NCBI GenBank assembly: GCA_020633955.1
Contig: JACKCP010000006.1
Location: 111,166 to 175,165 of the forward strand
Direction of reading: 5' to 3'
Length of the DNA: 64,000 nucleotides
From: Desulfobacteraceae bacterium
GTDB lineage: Bacteria; Desulfobacterota; Desulfobacteria; Desulfobacterales; JACKCP01
Each line of letters starts with the position of its first letter. Within the stretch, counting starts at the first letter, position 1. A program made the position numbers and the translations under genes. The notes below the pieces were generated by a model. That model made no database searches. It was not told the DNA's origin and worked only from the letters and a program-made list of their open reading frames with translations. Shown piece after piece: positions 1 through 8,941 of the stretch.

Positions 1-1
1 A

Positions 2-352
2 GCAGGAGCTTATGGTATTGTTGTATCAAATCATGGCGGAAGGGTTCTTGATTTCAGTCCCGGGACAGCAGATGTTCTTCCTGCAATAGCATCTACCTTA
101 AAAGACAAAGTTGTAATTCTGGTTGACGGCGGAGTCAGAACAGGAACCGATGTTTTAAAAATGCTCGCTCTTGGAGCAGACGCTGTAATGCTTGGAAGGC
201 CTTTTACAATAGCTGCCATGGGAGGAATGCAGGCAGGAGTTGAAAAACTTATTGACAAAATAAAGTCTGAGCTTGTTCAGGCAATGATTCTTACAGGAAC
301 CGCTTCTGTATCTGATGTTTCAAGTTCTGTTCTTTATGACAGTTTCAGATAA
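2..352 (+). CDS. FMN-dependent alpha-hydroxy-acid dehydrogenase, C-terminal part
   Basis: The C-terminal 116 residues of a gene cut by the window edge. The reading frame begins before base 1. Visible motifs are SNHGGR, DGGVRTGTDVLKMLALGAD and MLGRP, which form the C-terminal half of the FMN-binding TIM barrel shared by lactate oxidase, glycolate oxidase and L-lactate dehydrogenase (LldD type). In that family the His of SNHGGR is the catalytic base and the Arg binds the substrate carboxylate. The family oxidises 2-hydroxy acids to 2-oxo acids; which substrate is used cannot be told from this fragment. A strong terminator follows 69 bp after the stop, so the transcript ends here. Confidence 0.88.
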   Translation, partial: AGAYGIVVSNHGGRVLDFSPGTADVLPAIASTLKDKVVILVDGGVRTGTDVLKMLALGADAVMLGRPFTIAAMGGMQAGVEKLIDKIKSELVQAMILTGTASVSDVSSSVLYDSFR

Positions 353-420
353 GCACTGGATTGGTATCACTGGTTCAGACTGACTTAATAATTTAACAAA
401 AAAATAATTTTAAAAACTAA

Positions 421-450
421 AAACCGGATTAATAAGCTTAATCCGGTTTT
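421..450. terminator. Rho-independent terminator
   Basis: A perfect 12-bp stem (421-432 with 438-449) with a 5-nt loop, followed by Ts on the plus strand and preceded by an A-rich stretch. It terminates the upstream dehydrogenase and may also serve the convergent hydrolase gene. Confidence 0.75.
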
Positions 451-544
451 ATCGGTTTAAAAACTTCATTTTTTAAAAGAAAAACAATTTTCAGCAGCAT
501 CTTTAAAAAACTCGTTTTCTGCTAATCACTAAATACTGAATCTT

Positions 545-1306
545 TTAAAATTTTAAAAAATCATATATTACACTATTTACTTCTTCGGGTTTTTCCATTG
601 GAGATAAATGACCACAGCCATCAATTATTACAAATTTCGAGTCTTTAATATTTTCTTCAAGAAATTTTCCGTATTTCAAGGGTGTTGAAACATCGTCGGA
701 AGCACCGAGAATTAAAACTTTTTTCTCAATTTTTCCAAGACTGTTCATAAGATCAAAATTATTGCATGCAGTAAAATCAGCCAGAGCTGTCATTGGATTA
801 TCAACACAGGCTCTGTATGCATCAGGTTCAATTCTCGAAGTGTCAAAGTTTTTAGAAACCCCGAATTTAATCATTCCTTTCTTAAAGTCTTCAAAAGCGT
901 TTCTTACTGAGTCAAAAACCATGTCAAGAACTTTAAGCCTTGCTCCGGAGTTGATGATAACTGCATTTTCAATGTTTTCATAGGGTCTTGCAAGAATATC
1001 GAGCACAATTGCACCTCCCATGGAAATCCCGCAGATATGAGGCTTTTCAAGGTTCATTTCCTCAATAAACCCTATTATAAAATCAGCATATTTTGAAACA
1101 CTGCTGCACGGTTTTTCATCTCCCCTGTTCCGCCCAGGGAGATCCGGAGCAAACACATTGAATTCATCTGAAAAAAAATTGAGCTGATTGATAAAAAAAT
1201 ATGAATTTATCGATGCTCCATGAATAAAAACAATGGATTTTTTATTTTCATCGAAATTTTCAGGTTTTTGTAAAAAATGGAATTTTCCTTTTTTCAGTTT
1301 TTTCAT
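545..1306 (-). CDS. Alpha/beta-fold hydrolase
   Basis: A 253-residue alpha/beta hydrolase of unknown substrate. Visible are the oxyanion-hole motif FIHGAS near the N-terminus, the nucleophile elbow GISMGG (Ser) and the late catalytic His in GCGHLSPMEKPEEV, with an acidic residue plausibly supplied by GASDD. This is the layout of small esterases and haloperoxidase-like hydrolases. The frame is open upstream to 1378, but ATG at 1306 is chosen: it has a GGAGA Shine-Dalgarno six bases upstream, and an earlier start would overlap yaaA. The gene lies 13 bp after yaaA, so the two are probably co-transcribed. Confidence 0.85.
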   Translation of the reverse strand: MKKLKKGKFHFLQKPENFDENKKSIVFIHGASINSYFFINQLNFFSDEFNVFAPDLPGRNRGDEKPCSSVSKYADFIIGFIEEMNLEKPHICGISMGGAIVLDILARPYENIENAVIINSGARLKVLDMVFDSVRNAFEDFKKGMIKFGVSKNFDTSRIEPDAYRACVDNPMTALADFTACNNFDLMNSLGKIEKKVLILGASDDVSTPLKYGKFLEENIKDSKFVIIDGCGHLSPMEKPEEVNSVIYDFLKF

Positions 1307-1319
1307 AAAAGATTCTCCG

Positions 1320-2087
1320 CTATCTTGTAAAAGTAAGTTTATATTCACCTGAAAGTTCTTTGCTGTAAGAGTATCCAAGTCCCTTAAATTTTTTCAGTTC
1401 TTCTTTTTCTTCAATCCTGTTTTTTATTATAAAACCGGCCATGCTTCCCCTTGCCTGCTTTGCATAAATTGCAACAGTTCTAAGCTTATTGTCTTTTCTG
1501 TCTTTAAACACAACATCTGTAAGTTTCAATTTAAGCTTTTTCCTGTCAATTGAATCAGTAAATTCCTTTGAGGCAAGGTCAATAATAAATTTTTCCTTAT
1601 TTAAATCAATAACCGAATTTAAATAATCCGTAATATCATTTTTCCAGAAATCACTTACTTTGTTATAGCCTTTAATACCAAGATTATAACCCATTTCAAG
1701 CCTGTAAGGCTCAATCATATCAAGAGGCCTTAAAAGTCCGTACATTCCCGATAGAATAAAAAAACTTTTCTGTGCAAACAAAAGATCTTGTTCATTACAG
1801 CCTGAAATATCCATTGCCTTGAAAACATCTCCAGTAAATGCATAAATTGCCGGAATTAATAGTTTTTCATTTTTTCCATTTGAAAATTTCTGGAAAAGTT
1901 CAAAAGTTTCTTTTGAAAGTTTACCGCTTGTCTTCATTACCTCTGAAATTTGCTCAATGGAAAAACTTTTCATAAATTCTGAAAGAAAACTGATCTTTTC
2001 ATTGAACACAGGCTTTGTAAACTTCTCTGAAACCTGATTTTTTTCAGCAGTTTTCATTGTTTTGGAAGTACCCAGAAGAGTAATCAT
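1320..2087 (-). CDS. yaaA: Peroxide stress protein YaaA (UPF0246)
   Basis: A 255-residue protein of full family length. It starts MITLLGTSKTM (family members begin with a short strand and a conserved Lys/Ser region) and carries the family blocks LSGMYGLLRPLDMIEPYRLEMG and FIIDLASKEF. In E. coli YaaA is OxyR-induced, binds DNA and limits intracellular free iron during peroxide stress. It is divergent from typA, with 100 bp between the starts, and leads a two-gene unit with the hydrolase. A catalase is encoded elsewhere in the window, so oxidative defence is a recurring function here. Confidence 0.9.
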   Translation of the reverse strand: MITLLGTSKTMKTAEKNQVSEKFTKPVFNEKISFLSEFMKSFSIEQISEVMKTSGKLSKETFELFQKFSNGKNEKLLIPAIYAFTGDVFKAMDISGCNEQDLLFAQKSFFILSGMYGLLRPLDMIEPYRLEMGYNLGIKGYNKVSDFWKNDITDYLNSVIDLNKEKFIIDLASKEFTDSIDRKKLKLKLTDVVFKDRKDNKLRTVAIYAKQARGSMAGFIIKNRIEEKEELKKFKGLGYSYSKELSGEYKLTFTR

Positions 2088-2187
2088 AAAAACCTCTAAA
2101 ATATTAAAATAAAAAGTTTTATTATCTTTTGTAAAGGTGCTATATAGCGTTTTGCATTTTTAACACTTTTAATTACGGAAAGACTTA

Positions 2188-4029
2188 ATGACACAAAATT
2201 TTGATTTAAACATCAGGAATATAGCAATTATTGCTCATGTTGACCACGGCAAAACCACACTTGTAGACGCAATGTTTAAGCAAAGCGGACTTTTCAGAGA
2301 AAATCAGGAAGTTGACGAACGTATAATGGACAGTATGGACCTTGAAAGGGAAAGAGGAATAACCATATCTGCAAAAAACTGTTCAGTTCAAAGGGGAAAT
2401 ACAAAAATAAACATACTTGATACACCGGGCCATGCCGATTTCGGCGGTGAAGTTGAAAGAGCTCTTTCAATGGTTGACGGTGCAGTCCTTTTGGTTGACG
2501 CCTCAGAAGGTCCCCTGCCACAGACAAGATTTGTACTCAAAAAAACCCTTGATGCAGGCCTCAAGGTAATTGTTGTAATAAATAAAATAGACAGAGCAGA
2601 TGCAAGACCTGATGAAGTTTTAGACGAAATTTACGATCTTTTCATAGACCTCGACGCTTCTGACGAGCAGCTCGATTTTCCATATCTTTATGCAGTGGGA
2701 AGAGACGGAATTGCAATGAATTCTCTTGAAGAAACAGGCAAAAACCTTGATCCGCTTTTCGATCTTATTCTTAAGGAAATACCAAAACCTGAATATCCTG
2801 AAAACCAGCCTTTCCAGATGCTTGTTTCTGATCTTGGTTATTCGGATTATCTTGGAAGACTTGCAATAGGAAGGGTTTTCAACCAGAAAATAACCTCCAA
2901 AGATCAGTTCATATGCATAAATTCAAAAAATGAAAATGTATCCTTTAAAATATCAAAACTTCAAAGCTACAACGGAATGACACTTAACGAGGCAAAGGAA
3001 ATTGAACCAGGAGATATAGCCGTTATTTCAGGAAGCGACTGTTTCAGAATCGGAGACACAATCTGTTTTTCATCAAAGCCCAAAGCTCTTCCTAGAATCA
3101 ATGTTGATGAACCAACCGTTTCAATGAGATTTACAATAAACGACTCTCCATTTGCAGGTCTTGAAGGCAAGCTTGTTCAGTCAAGAAAAATTTATGAAAG
3201 ACTTGAAAAGGAAACACTTATAAACGTTGCAATAAAAATTGAAAGAACCGATGAAAGGGATTCCTTCATAGTAAAGGGAAGAGGCGAATTTCAGCTTGCC
3301 ATTCTTATTGAAACAATGAGAAGAGAAGGTTTTGAAATCTGCGTTGGAAGACCTGAGGTAATTTACAGATTTGAAAACGGAAAAAGACTTGAGCCCTGCG
3401 AACATGTTTATATTGACTGCGACGAAAACTTTACAGGCGTTGTAACTGAAAAAATCACTATAAGAAAAGGAAAACTTGTTAACCTTGTAAACAACGGTAA
3501 AGGAAGGGTTAACATGGAATTTCTTCTTCCTTCTAGATCTCTTATCGGATACAGAGATGAATTTCTTACCGATACAAGGGGTACAGGAATTTTAAACTCA
3601 CTTTTTGCAGGATATGAAGAATATAAAGGTGATTTTCCAACAAGATTCACAGGTTCAATTGTTTCAGACAGAAGAGGAAGCGCAGTTCCATATGCACTCT
3701 ACAATCTTGAACCAAGGGGAAGACTTTTTATTGAGCCGGGAACTCCTGTTTACGAGGGAATGATAATTGGAGAACATAACAAGGAAGGTGATATAAACGT
3801 TAATGCCTGCAAGGAAAAAAAGCTTACAAACATGAGAGCTTCAGGAAAAGATGAAAGTACAATATGTTCTCCCGTTAAAAAAATGACTCTCGAACATGCA
3901 CTGAACTTTATAAGAGAAGATGAAATGGTTGAAGTTACACCACAAAATATCAGACTGAGAAAAGCTGTGCTTTCAGCTCAATTGAGACAGCAGATGAGGA
4001 ATAAAAAATTCAAGGAAGAAAATCTTTGA
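2188..4029 (+). CDS. typA: Ribosome-associated GTPase TypA/BipA
   Basis: A 613-residue translational GTPase of normal family length. The G domain opens with the P-loop AHVDHGKTTL (about residues 15-24), followed by RERGITI (G2), DTPGHADFGGEV (G3) and NKIDRADARPDEV (G4). Domain II, EF-G-like domains III and V, and the BipA-specific C-terminal domain (block ending in TPQNIRLRK) follow. BipA binds the 70S ribosome in an EF-G-like position and helps assembly of the large subunit, mainly under cold or stress. The gene is single, with a GGAAAG ribosome site seven bases before ATG. Confidence 0.97.
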   Translation: MTQNFDLNIRNIAIIAHVDHGKTTLVDAMFKQSGLFRENQEVDERIMDSMDLERERGITISAKNCSVQRGNTKINILDTPGHADFGGEVERALSMVDGAVLLVDASEGPLPQTRFVLKKTLDAGLKVIVVINKIDRADARPDEVLDEIYDLFIDLDASDEQLDFPYLYAVGRDGIAMNSLEETGKNLDPLFDLILKEIPKPEYPENQPFQMLVSDLGYSDYLGRLAIGRVFNQKITSKDQFICINSKNENVSFKISKLQSYNGMTLNEAKEIEPGDIAVISGSDCFRIGDTICFSSKPKALPRINVDEPTVSMRFTINDSPFAGLEGKLVQSRKIYERLEKETLINVAIKIERTDERDSFIVKGRGEFQLAILIETMRREGFEICVGRPEVIYRFENGKRLEPCEHVYIDCDENFTGVVTEKITIRKGKLVNLVNNGKGRVNMEFLLPSRSLIGYRDEFLTDTRGTGILNSLFAGYEEYKGDFPTRFTGSIVSDRRGSAVPYALYNLEPRGRLFIEPGTPVYEGMIIGEHNKEGDINVNACKEKKLTNMRASGKDESTICSPVKKMTLEHALNFIREDEMVEVTPQNIRLRKAVLSAQLRQQMRNKKFKEENL

Positions 4030-4061
4030 CCTTTATCCAATATTATAATTAAATTCAAAAA

Positions 4062-4231
4062 GTAACTGTTCAGTTTAAATAGAAACGGTTGCTGGATTCT
4101 TTCTGAACCTCATTTCCGCTTAAGCTCATAGAAAAGAGGTGAAAAAATTTTCTCCTTAAACAGGTTCAGAAAAAATACAGCATCCGTTATTTGATTATCC
4201 TTTTTTTCTAAGTTTTCAGCTGAATGGTTAC
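4062..4231. repeat. Palindromic intergenic repeat A, copy 1 (full length)
   Basis: A 170-bp imperfect palindrome 32 bp after typA. It begins GTAACTGTTCAGTTTAAA and ends TTTTCAGCTGAATGGTTAC, near inverted copies of each other. Inside are a second inverted pair (GCTGGATTCTTTCTGAACC against GGTTCAGAAAAAATACAGC) and a central degenerate pair around GAGGTGAAAAAATTTTCTCC. The remainder of the typA to 4482 gap is AT-rich with only repeat B copy 1 recognisable. Confidence 0.8.
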
Positions 4232-4279
4232 TTCAAAAAGATATAAAATGGCGCCATAATTTTAAGGGACATTTTAAGA

Positions 4280-4318
4280 AGTAATTACCCGAAAACAAGA
4301 ATTTTTTGTTCAGCAACC
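4280..4318 (+). repeat. Short repeat B, copy 1
   Basis: A 39-bp copy of a second repeat type, core CCCGAAAACAAGAATTTTTT followed by GTTCAGCAACC. Close copies occur at 16808 and 58636 and, inverted, at 63739. The tail GTTCAGCAAC resembles the end of repeat A, so the two families may be related. Confidence 0.6.
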
Positions 4319-4481
4319 AATTAAAATCTCCTTAAAAAGCTGTTTTTTAATAATCTGAATATTTTTTCCGCTTCAGGAAATTAAAAAAGTGATTCCATTA
4401 AGGTTTCAGAATAAAATATTGATTTACATTTATAATAATAAATAACTTTTCAGCATTAAACTGTACTTTCAGGAGGATATT

Positions 4482-4667
4482 TTGGAACTAGGTAAAGAAT
4501 ATATCAAAAGAGACAAATTCGACTTTGAAATAGGTTATCTTATAAAAAGTCCATGTACTGATTGTCCCCAAAAAGAAAAACTTCCCCATTGTCAGAAAGG
4601 ATGCTTACTTTTAAATAATATTCAGGAAAAAATTGCTGCCGGTATTTCATGTTCACAGAAAAGTTAA
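4482..4667 (+). CDS. Small cysteine-rich protein, function unknown
   Basis: A 61-residue ORF starting at TTG with an excellent AGGAGG site five bases upstream. It carries CTDCPQ (CxxC), then HCQKGC (HCxxxC) and a late lone Cys; a 4-Cys/His zinc- or cluster-binding knuckle is plausible. I do not recognise the family. It converges exactly on the TetR gene: its stop codon abuts the TetR stop with no gap. No terminator is visible between them. Confidence 0.6.
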   Translation: MELGKEYIKRDKFDFEIGYLIKSPCTDCPQKEKLPHCQKGCLLLNNIQEKIAAGISCSQKS

Positions 4668-5306
4668 TTATTTTTTTGTTTCTTTTGCAAATTCAAAAAC
4701 ATCTTTTCTTGTAAAAGCAAAAGAACTTATCTGTGCAAGCTTTATTATGTGATTTTTCAAAAGCTCCCTGTCCTTTACCGGAAAATTTCTGAAAGTCATT
4801 ACAATACCTGCAAGCGATGCAAATAATCCATGAATTATGTTTCTGTCTCCATAATCTATACCTGACTTTTTAAATACATCTTCAATATTTGAAAAAAGAT
4901 TTTTCATAATTGAATTAAACTTATCTAAAAGTTCAGGCGGAATATCGGCCTTTACCATCATATAACTCATCATCTGAAAGGTAGCTTCATTTTTGATCAG
5001 AATGTCTACAAATTCCACTGCAAATTTTTCAACAGTATCTATTTCATCGGCACTCAGCCTTTGATTAAACTCCAGAACCAGACTTTCCAGATCATAAATA
5101 AAGCTTTCCATCAAAAGATCTGTCTGTCCTGGGAAATATCTGTATAAAGATGCAGGTGAAATACCGGCTTCAGAAGCAATATCCCTCATTCCAATCTGAT
5201 CAAACGACTTTTTCTCAAGAAGACTCAAGGCTGCTTCTATTATAAGCTGTCTTCTTACTTCTCTTTCCTCTTCTCTAAGTTTATTGAATGCAGAATCACG
5301 TGCCAC
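4668..5306 (-). CDS. TetR/AcrR-family transcriptional regulator
   Basis: A 212-residue repressor. The N-terminal helix-turn-helix is clear (IIEAALSLLEKKSFDQIGMRDIASEAGISPASLYRYF, about residues 22-58), and the remaining helical domain should bind ligand and dimerise. The frame is open to 5333, but GTG at 5306 is preferred: AAAGGAGG lies five bases upstream and overlaps the alternative start. The family usually controls its own gene or a divergent neighbour. Here the gene ahead is 600 bp away, so the target is uncertain; an upstream palindrome may be its operator. Confidence 0.88.
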   Translation of the reverse strand: MARDSAFNKLREEEREVRRQLIIEAALSLLEKKSFDQIGMRDIASEAGISPASLYRYFPGQTDLLMESFIYDLESLVLEFNQRLSADEIDTVEKFAVEFVDILIKNEATFQMMSYMMVKADIPPELLDKFNSIMKNLFSNIEDVFKKSGIDYGDRNIIHGLFASLAGIVMTFRNFPVKDRELLKNHIIKLAQISSFAFTRKDVFEFAKETKK

Positions 5307-5340
5307 GGCAACCTCCTTTACATTTAAGAACATAATATTT

Positions 5341-5378
5341 ATACAATAACAAAGTTCATTTGTACAAACATTTTGTAT
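5341..5378. promoter_or_regulatory. Candidate TetR operator
   Basis: Just upstream of the TetR start lie a perfect 10-bp palindrome TTTGTACAAA (5359-5368) and an outer inverted pair ATACAA (5341-5346) with TTGTAT (5373-5378). The two dyads are not co-centred, so two overlapping sites are possible. Autoregulation is inferred from position only. Confidence 0.35.
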
Positions 5379-5590
5379 TATTCATCTAATTAAATTTAAT
5401 TTGCTTCAATAAAGACTAAAAAAACAGTTATTGATCTAAGACTAAACTTTTTGCAAAGCTCAATTAAAGAAGAAATAATTTGGTCTGGAAACATAAGAAT
5501 TCATGTGTTTTAAATTTTAACACATCTTTTTAAATAATGATTGGCCAAAAACCAATTTTTTTATGGAATCTTGAAAATGCTGGCATTAAT

Positions 5591-5755
5591 GTAACTGTTC
5601 AGCTTAAATCGCATCGGCTGCTGGATTTTCTGGGCCTTATTCTTGCTTAAGCTCCAAGACATGAGAAAAAAAGCTGTCTCCTGAAACCGGCTCAGTAAAA
5701 AAACAGCATCCGCCAGAAAACCGGCTTTCATCTCAAATTTCAGCTGAATAGTTAC
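5591..5755. repeat. Palindromic intergenic repeat A, copy 2 (full length)
   Basis: A 165-bp copy beginning GTAACTGTTCAGCTTAAA and ending TTTCAGCTGAATAGTTAC, with the inner CGGCTGCTGGATTTTCTG arm. It occupies the middle of the 600-bp TetR to clpX-like gap. A fragment resembling repeat B (TGATTGGCCAAAAACCAAT) lies 50 bp before it, near 5538. Confidence 0.8.
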
Positions 5756-5829
5756 TCATCAATAAACAAAAGTTTAAATCTTACAAAATAATTGATTGCC
5801 TTTTACCAAACAAATTTTTAAAACCTAGT

Positions 5830-5858
5830 TTGAATATTGAATCATTTAGTTATATATT
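5830..5858 (+). promoter_or_regulatory. Sigma-70-type promoter for the ClpX-like gene
   Basis: TTGAAT (5830-5835), a 17-bp spacer and TATATT (5853-5858), 50 bp before the start codon. An inverted pair TATTGAA (5835-5841) and TTCAATA (about 5865-5872) brackets the -10 box and could be an operator. Confidence 0.45.
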
Positions 5859-5907
5859 GTTTGGTTCAATAAAGTTGAACTGATAAAACATGTGGTTATA
5901 ATTTTAA

Positions 5908-7656
5908 ATGACAGATAAATCAGATATCCCGGATCCGGGTAAAATAGAAAAAGAAATAGGTGAGTTCTTGAATAAGAAATTTGGAGGAAGGGTTCAGCTG
6001 ATTCCCCAGTATGGAGATCCTGAAGCCGTGATAAGAGGAAAAAAAGAAGGTATTGATGGAAAAAAAAGCGGTAAAAGTCCTGACTTCAATCTGCTTCCAA
6101 AAGAAATGACAGACTATCTTGATCAGTTCATTATAAAGCAGGATAATGCAAAGGCTGTTCTTGCAACAAAAATCTGTACCCATTTCAATCGTCTTGCAAA
6201 ATTACAGCAAAATCCTCAAAGTTCTGAAGCAACTCTTGGAAGAATCAAAAATAATATACTGCTGATCGGACCAACTGGTGTTGGTAAAACATATCTGATA
6301 AAACTTATTGCCAACAAAATTGGAGTTCCATTTGTAAAGGGAGATGCAACAAAATTTTCTGAAACCGGATATGTCGGGGGTGATGTTGAAGATCTGGTAA
6401 GGGATCTTGCAAGAGAGGCAGACAACGATATAAGTTCTGCAGAATATGGAATAATTTATATAGATGAAATTGACAAAATAGCATCGTCAAAAAACTTTTC
6501 AGGCGCAGACATTTCAAGAACAGGAGTACAAAGAGCTCTTCTAAAGCCAATGGAGGAAACAGAGGTTGAACTTCAGCCTCCACATGATCCTGTTTCCATG
6601 ATGGAAGCACTTGCCGAATTTCAAAAAACAGGAACAAGGGAAAGAAAAACAATAAATACAAAAAATATATTGTTTATTGTAAGCGGTGCTTTCAGCCAGA
6701 TGGAAGAAATAATTGCAAAACGACTGAAAAAAGACGCCATTGGCTTTAATGCAAATCCAGGCTCAAAAAAAAATGACTCCTGCATTCTTCACAAGGTAAT
6801 GAGTGAAGACCTTATAAACTTTGGATTTGAATCTGAATTTGTTGGAAGACTTCCAGTAAGGGCTGTTCTTGATCCATTAAATGAAAATGATCTGTATGAT
6901 ATATTGAATAACCCAAATAACCCTGTAATTTTAGGTAAAAAATCTGATTTCATGGCATATGGAATCAGAGTCTGTTTTACTGACGATGCACTTAAACTCA
7001 TTGCAAAGAATGCTTCATCTGAGCAAACTGGTGCAAGAGGACTTGTAAATGCAATAGAAAACGCTCTTATGACTTTTGAAACAAATCTTCCTTCAACAGC
7101 ATTGAGAAAATTTGTATTTACAGAAGAAATCATACAAAAATCCGAAAATTTTCTTGGTACAACCGACAAACCTGAATCGATCAGTTATTTTTACAGTCTT
7201 TACGACGAAACTATAAAAAAGGAAGAAGAAAAAATTACTGATTACATATATAAAAACAGGGAAAACCTTGAAGCATCAATTGGCTTTATGCTCTCTGAAT
7301 GCATGATTAAAACATCAGCAAAGCATTACTGCATAAATATTGAAACTGTAAAAGATGCTCTTTTAAGCGTTAAGGAAGCATTTTACGAAGTAAAAACAAT
7401 TGAGGACGAAACATTTACAGACAAGCATCTTTATGTGGAACTTTCTGAAGAGGCTTCGGATTTTCTGGTTAACGAATATCTTTTCAATCACCACAATTAC
7501 CTTGATATCAAAAAATCGTTTCTGGAAAACTTTTCCCTTGGGCTTATGCTTGCCAGTGAAAAAACAAACAAAAAAAGATTTGTTGTAACCAAAAAAGGTT
7601 TGACAGATCCTGAAGGATATATTTCTGAAATTTTAAAGACAGACAATCATAATTAA
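5908..7656 (+). CDS. ClpX-like AAA+ unfoldase without zinc-binding domain
   Basis: A 582-residue protein. The ClpX AAA+ core runs from about residue 62 to 400: Walker A GPTGVGKT (121-128), pore loop GYVG (154-157), Walker B IIYIDEID (182-189), sensor/arginine region FVGRLPV and the TGARGL sensor-2 motif. It keeps IGF (278-280), the tripeptide by which ClpX docks on ClpP. It lacks the N-terminal four-Cys zinc domain; residues 1-60 are charged and unrelated. About 180 extra C-terminal residues follow the core and match nothing I know. No clpP is adjacent. It is probably a ClpX paralogue with its own substrate set, alongside a housekeeping ClpX elsewhere. Confidence 0.85.
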   Translation: MTDKSDIPDPGKIEKEIGEFLNKKFGGRVQLIPQYGDPEAVIRGKKEGIDGKKSGKSPDFNLLPKEMTDYLDQFIIKQDNAKAVLATKICTHFNRLAKLQQNPQSSEATLGRIKNNILLIGPTGVGKTYLIKLIANKIGVPFVKGDATKFSETGYVGGDVEDLVRDLAREADNDISSAEYGIIYIDEIDKIASSKNFSGADISRTGVQRALLKPMEETEVELQPPHDPVSMMEALAEFQKTGTRERKTINTKNILFIVSGAFSQMEEIIAKRLKKDAIGFNANPGSKKNDSCILHKVMSEDLINFGFESEFVGRLPVRAVLDPLNENDLYDILNNPNNPVILGKKSDFMAYGIRVCFTDDALKLIAKNASSEQTGARGLVNAIENALMTFETNLPSTALRKFVFTEEIIQKSENFLGTTDKPESISYFYSLYDETIKKEEEKITDYIYKNRENLEASIGFMLSECMIKTSAKHYCINIETVKDALLSVKEAFYEVKTIEDETFTDKHLYVELSEEASDFLVNEYLFNHHNYLDIKKSFLENFSLGLMLASEKTNKKRFVVTKKGLTDPEGYISEILKTDNHN

Positions 7657-7746
7657 ACCGGAATTTAATTCAACAAACCGGCTTAATTATTAATTCAGAT
7701 ACAGGCATAAAATTTTTTTTTGCCGCTTTAAACAAAGGGAAAGAAA

Positions 7747-8931
7747 ATGATTGGTATTTCAAAGCTTTACTGCGGTTCTGTAGAACCTTCAGACGCATTA
7801 AGATACGGAAGGGATTCCAAGGCTCTTCCTTCACACCTTTTACAGTTTTCAAAGGATAAAAAACCTGTTGTTGTTTGGAATATAACAAGAAGATGCAATT
7901 TAAACTGTATCCACTGCTATGCCCAGGCCAAAAATGAAGAATTCAAAGATGAGCTTACAACCGATCAGGGAAAAGCACTTCTTGATGACCTTGCCGATTT
8001 CGGAGTTCCGGTTGTTCTTTTTTCAGGTGGAGAGCCTTTAATGAGAAAAGACCTCCCAATCCTTGCAGAATATGCAGTATCCAAGGGAATGAGAGCAGTT
8101 ATTTCAACTAACGGAACACTTATTACAGAGGAAAAGGCAAAAGAACTTAAAAAAATCGGACTTTCATATGTTGGAATCAGCCTTGATGGAATGAAGGAAG
8201 TAAACGACAAGTTCAGAGGTCTTGAAGGCTCTTATGAGATGGCTCTAAAGGGTATTGAAAACTGCAAGAAGGCAGGAATTAAAGTTGGTCTCAGATTTAC
8301 CATAAACAAACACAATGCACAGGAAATACCCAAAATTTTTGATCTTGTTGAAGAAATGAAAATCCCGAGAATCTGCTTTTATCATCTTGTATATGCAGGA
8401 CGCGGCTCTGAAATGATTGAGGAGGATTTGTCTCTTGAAGATTCAAGAAAAGCCGTTGACATAATAATGGAGCGTACAAAAAAACTCCATGACATGGGCC
8501 AGCCAACAGAAGTTCTAACAGTTGATAACCATGCAGACGGCCCTTACCTTTATCTTAAAATGAAAGAAGAAAACCCTGAACGTGCAAAAGAAGTTCTTGA
8601 ACTTCTTCAGATGAATGAAGGAAACAATTCAGGAAGGGGAATAGGATGTGTAAGCTGGAACGGAGATGTTCATGCAGATCAGTTCTGGAGACATAAAATC
8701 TTTGGGAACATAAAAGACAGGCCTTTTTCAAAAATCTGGTCAGAGCCAGACGATGAACTTCTTTTAAAATTAAAGGACAAGAAAAAACACGTTACAGGAA
8801 GATGTGCAACATGTACCTGGCTTGACATATGCGGCGGAAACTTCAGGGTAAGAGCTGAGGCTGCAACAGGCGATGTATGGGCTCCTGATCCTGCCTGTTA
8901 TCTTACCGACGAAGAAATTTCCGGAAAATAA
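7747..8931 (+). CDS. ahbC: 12,18-didecarboxysiroheme deacetylase (AhbC), radical SAM
   Basis: A 394-residue radical SAM/SPASM enzyme. The N-terminus MIGISKLYCG..DALRYGR is characteristic of AhbC. The radical SAM cluster motif is C50-x3-C54-x2-C57, followed by FSGGEP and the SAM-binding strands. The C-terminal Cys set (GRCATCTWLDICGG and a late PAC) should hold auxiliary Fe-S cluster(s). AhbC removes the two acetate side chains of 12,18-didecarboxysiroheme to give Fe-coproporphyrin III in the alternative heme pathway. It lies 10 bp before hemB, whose ribosome site begins at its stop, and is in one operon with ahbD. Confidence 0.93.
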   Translation: MIGISKLYCGSVEPSDALRYGRDSKALPSHLLQFSKDKKPVVVWNITRRCNLNCIHCYAQAKNEEFKDELTTDQGKALLDDLADFGVPVVLFSGGEPLMRKDLPILAEYAVSKGMRAVISTNGTLITEEKAKELKKIGLSYVGISLDGMKEVNDKFRGLEGSYEMALKGIENCKKAGIKVGLRFTINKHNAQEIPKIFDLVEEMKIPRICFYHLVYAGRGSEMIEEDLSLEDSRKAVDIIMERTKKLHDMGQPTEVLTVDNHADGPYLYLKMKEENPERAKEVLELLQMNEGNNSGRGIGCVSWNGDVHADQFWRHKIFGNIKDRPFSKIWSEPDDELLLKLKDKKKHVTGRCATCTWLDICGGNFRVRAEAATGDVWAPDPACYLTDEEISGK

Positions 8932-8941
8932 GGAGGATAAA

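Noticed and set aside
4062..4231. Repeat A copies as possible tRNA or riboswitch genes.
   Set aside because: No cloverleaf or known aptamer core is seen, and the same palindrome recurs between unrelated genes.
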